From Acidobacteriota bacterium (GTDB lineage Bacteria > Acidobacteriota > Vicinamibacteria > Vicinamibacterales > 2-12-FULL-66-21): DNA of 7,397 bases. The notes beneath the pieces are model-generated. The model was not told the origin of the DNA. It did not search any database and was given only the letters and a program-made list of their open reading frames with translations. The translations under genes and the position numbers were made by a program. Below, one piece after another: positions 7,311 to 7,397 of this stretch (the first letter of the stretch is position 1; the number at the start of each line of letters is the position of its first letter). The stretch is taken from contig JACDDJ010000214.1 of the NCBI GenBank assembly GCA_013817065.1, positions 1 to 7,397 of the forward strand, written 5' to 3'.

Positions 7311-7397
7311 GCCCCGCACCCCCGGCGTCAGTCCGACCGCACCCTCCGCGTCAGTACCCCGCACCCCCAGCGCAAGTCTGCCCGCACCCTCATCGTC
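7311..7397. repeat. Imperfect 22-23 nt tandem repeat, four units, truncated by the window end
   Basis: Four units follow one another: 7311-7332, 7333-7355, 7356-7377 and 7378-7397 (cut by the edge). Each holds a CCGCACCC core followed by a variable GCGTCAGT-like tail. Units alternate: 1 and 3 share CCCCGCACCCCC, while 2 and 4 share CCGCACCCTC, so there is also a roughly 45-nt higher-order repeat. The minus strand is rich in GGGTGCGGG blocks. No coding region fits: the short minus-strand frame across it has no recognisable protein features. The repeat probably continues to the right of the window. Confidence 0.7.

Noticed and set aside
7311..7397. CRISPR array
   Set aside because: Units are 22-23 nt, back to back, imperfect, and without unique spacers; no cas genes are present.

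Overview
The window is GC-rich and densely coded. It looks like an environmental Acidobacteriota genome, probably from a Vicinamibacteria-like lineage. That placement is inferred from gene content, not from a marker gene: a remnant of the acidobacterial duplicated orphan permease (ADOP, MacB/FtsX-like) type, a long serine/threonine kinase carrying a PD40/TolB-like beta-propeller, a DinB-like protein, and starts that lack Shine-Dalgarno sequences but have TATAAT-like boxes close upstream.

Layout, left to right. (1) Bases 1-492, minus strand: a DinB-superfamily gene whose 3' end lies outside the window and whose frame breaks near base 125. (2) Bases 639-980, plus strand: a 113-codon remnant of an ADOP-type permease in which the N-terminal leader is joined in frame to the C-terminal FtsX segment; the several hundred residues normally between them are missing. 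(3) Bases 996-3169, plus strand: a penicillin-acylase (S45, Ntn-hydrolase) gene of about 724 codons, interrupted by one missing base in a C run at 1652-1655, just after the codons for the catalytic serine. (4) Bases 3236-4597, minus strand, convergent with the acylase: a radical SAM protein with the unusual order SPASM-like cysteine domain, radical SAM core, Ig-like beta-sandwich, and a non-canonical cluster-binding cysteine motif. (5) Bases 4664-7240, minus strand: an intact transmembrane serine/threonine kinase with a C-terminal beta-propeller. (6) Bases 7241-7397: the kinase promoter region, then an imperfect 22-23 nt tandem repeat that runs off the window.

The genes do not form an obvious pathway. 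The permease remnant and the acylase are co-directional and 15 bp apart, which suggests an old transcription unit. The kinase and the radical SAM gene are co-directional and 66 bp apart; they could be co-transcribed, although the radical SAM gene may have its own start site. Three of the five genes are damaged in this sequence, all in the left 1.7 kb. Two of the lesions are single-base frame losses that could be assembly errors; the permease deletion cannot be explained that way so easily. No RNA gene, CRISPR array, insertion sequence or complete mobile element was seen. The most distinctive item is the radical SAM protein; I do not see convincing evidence of a complete new multi-gene system.
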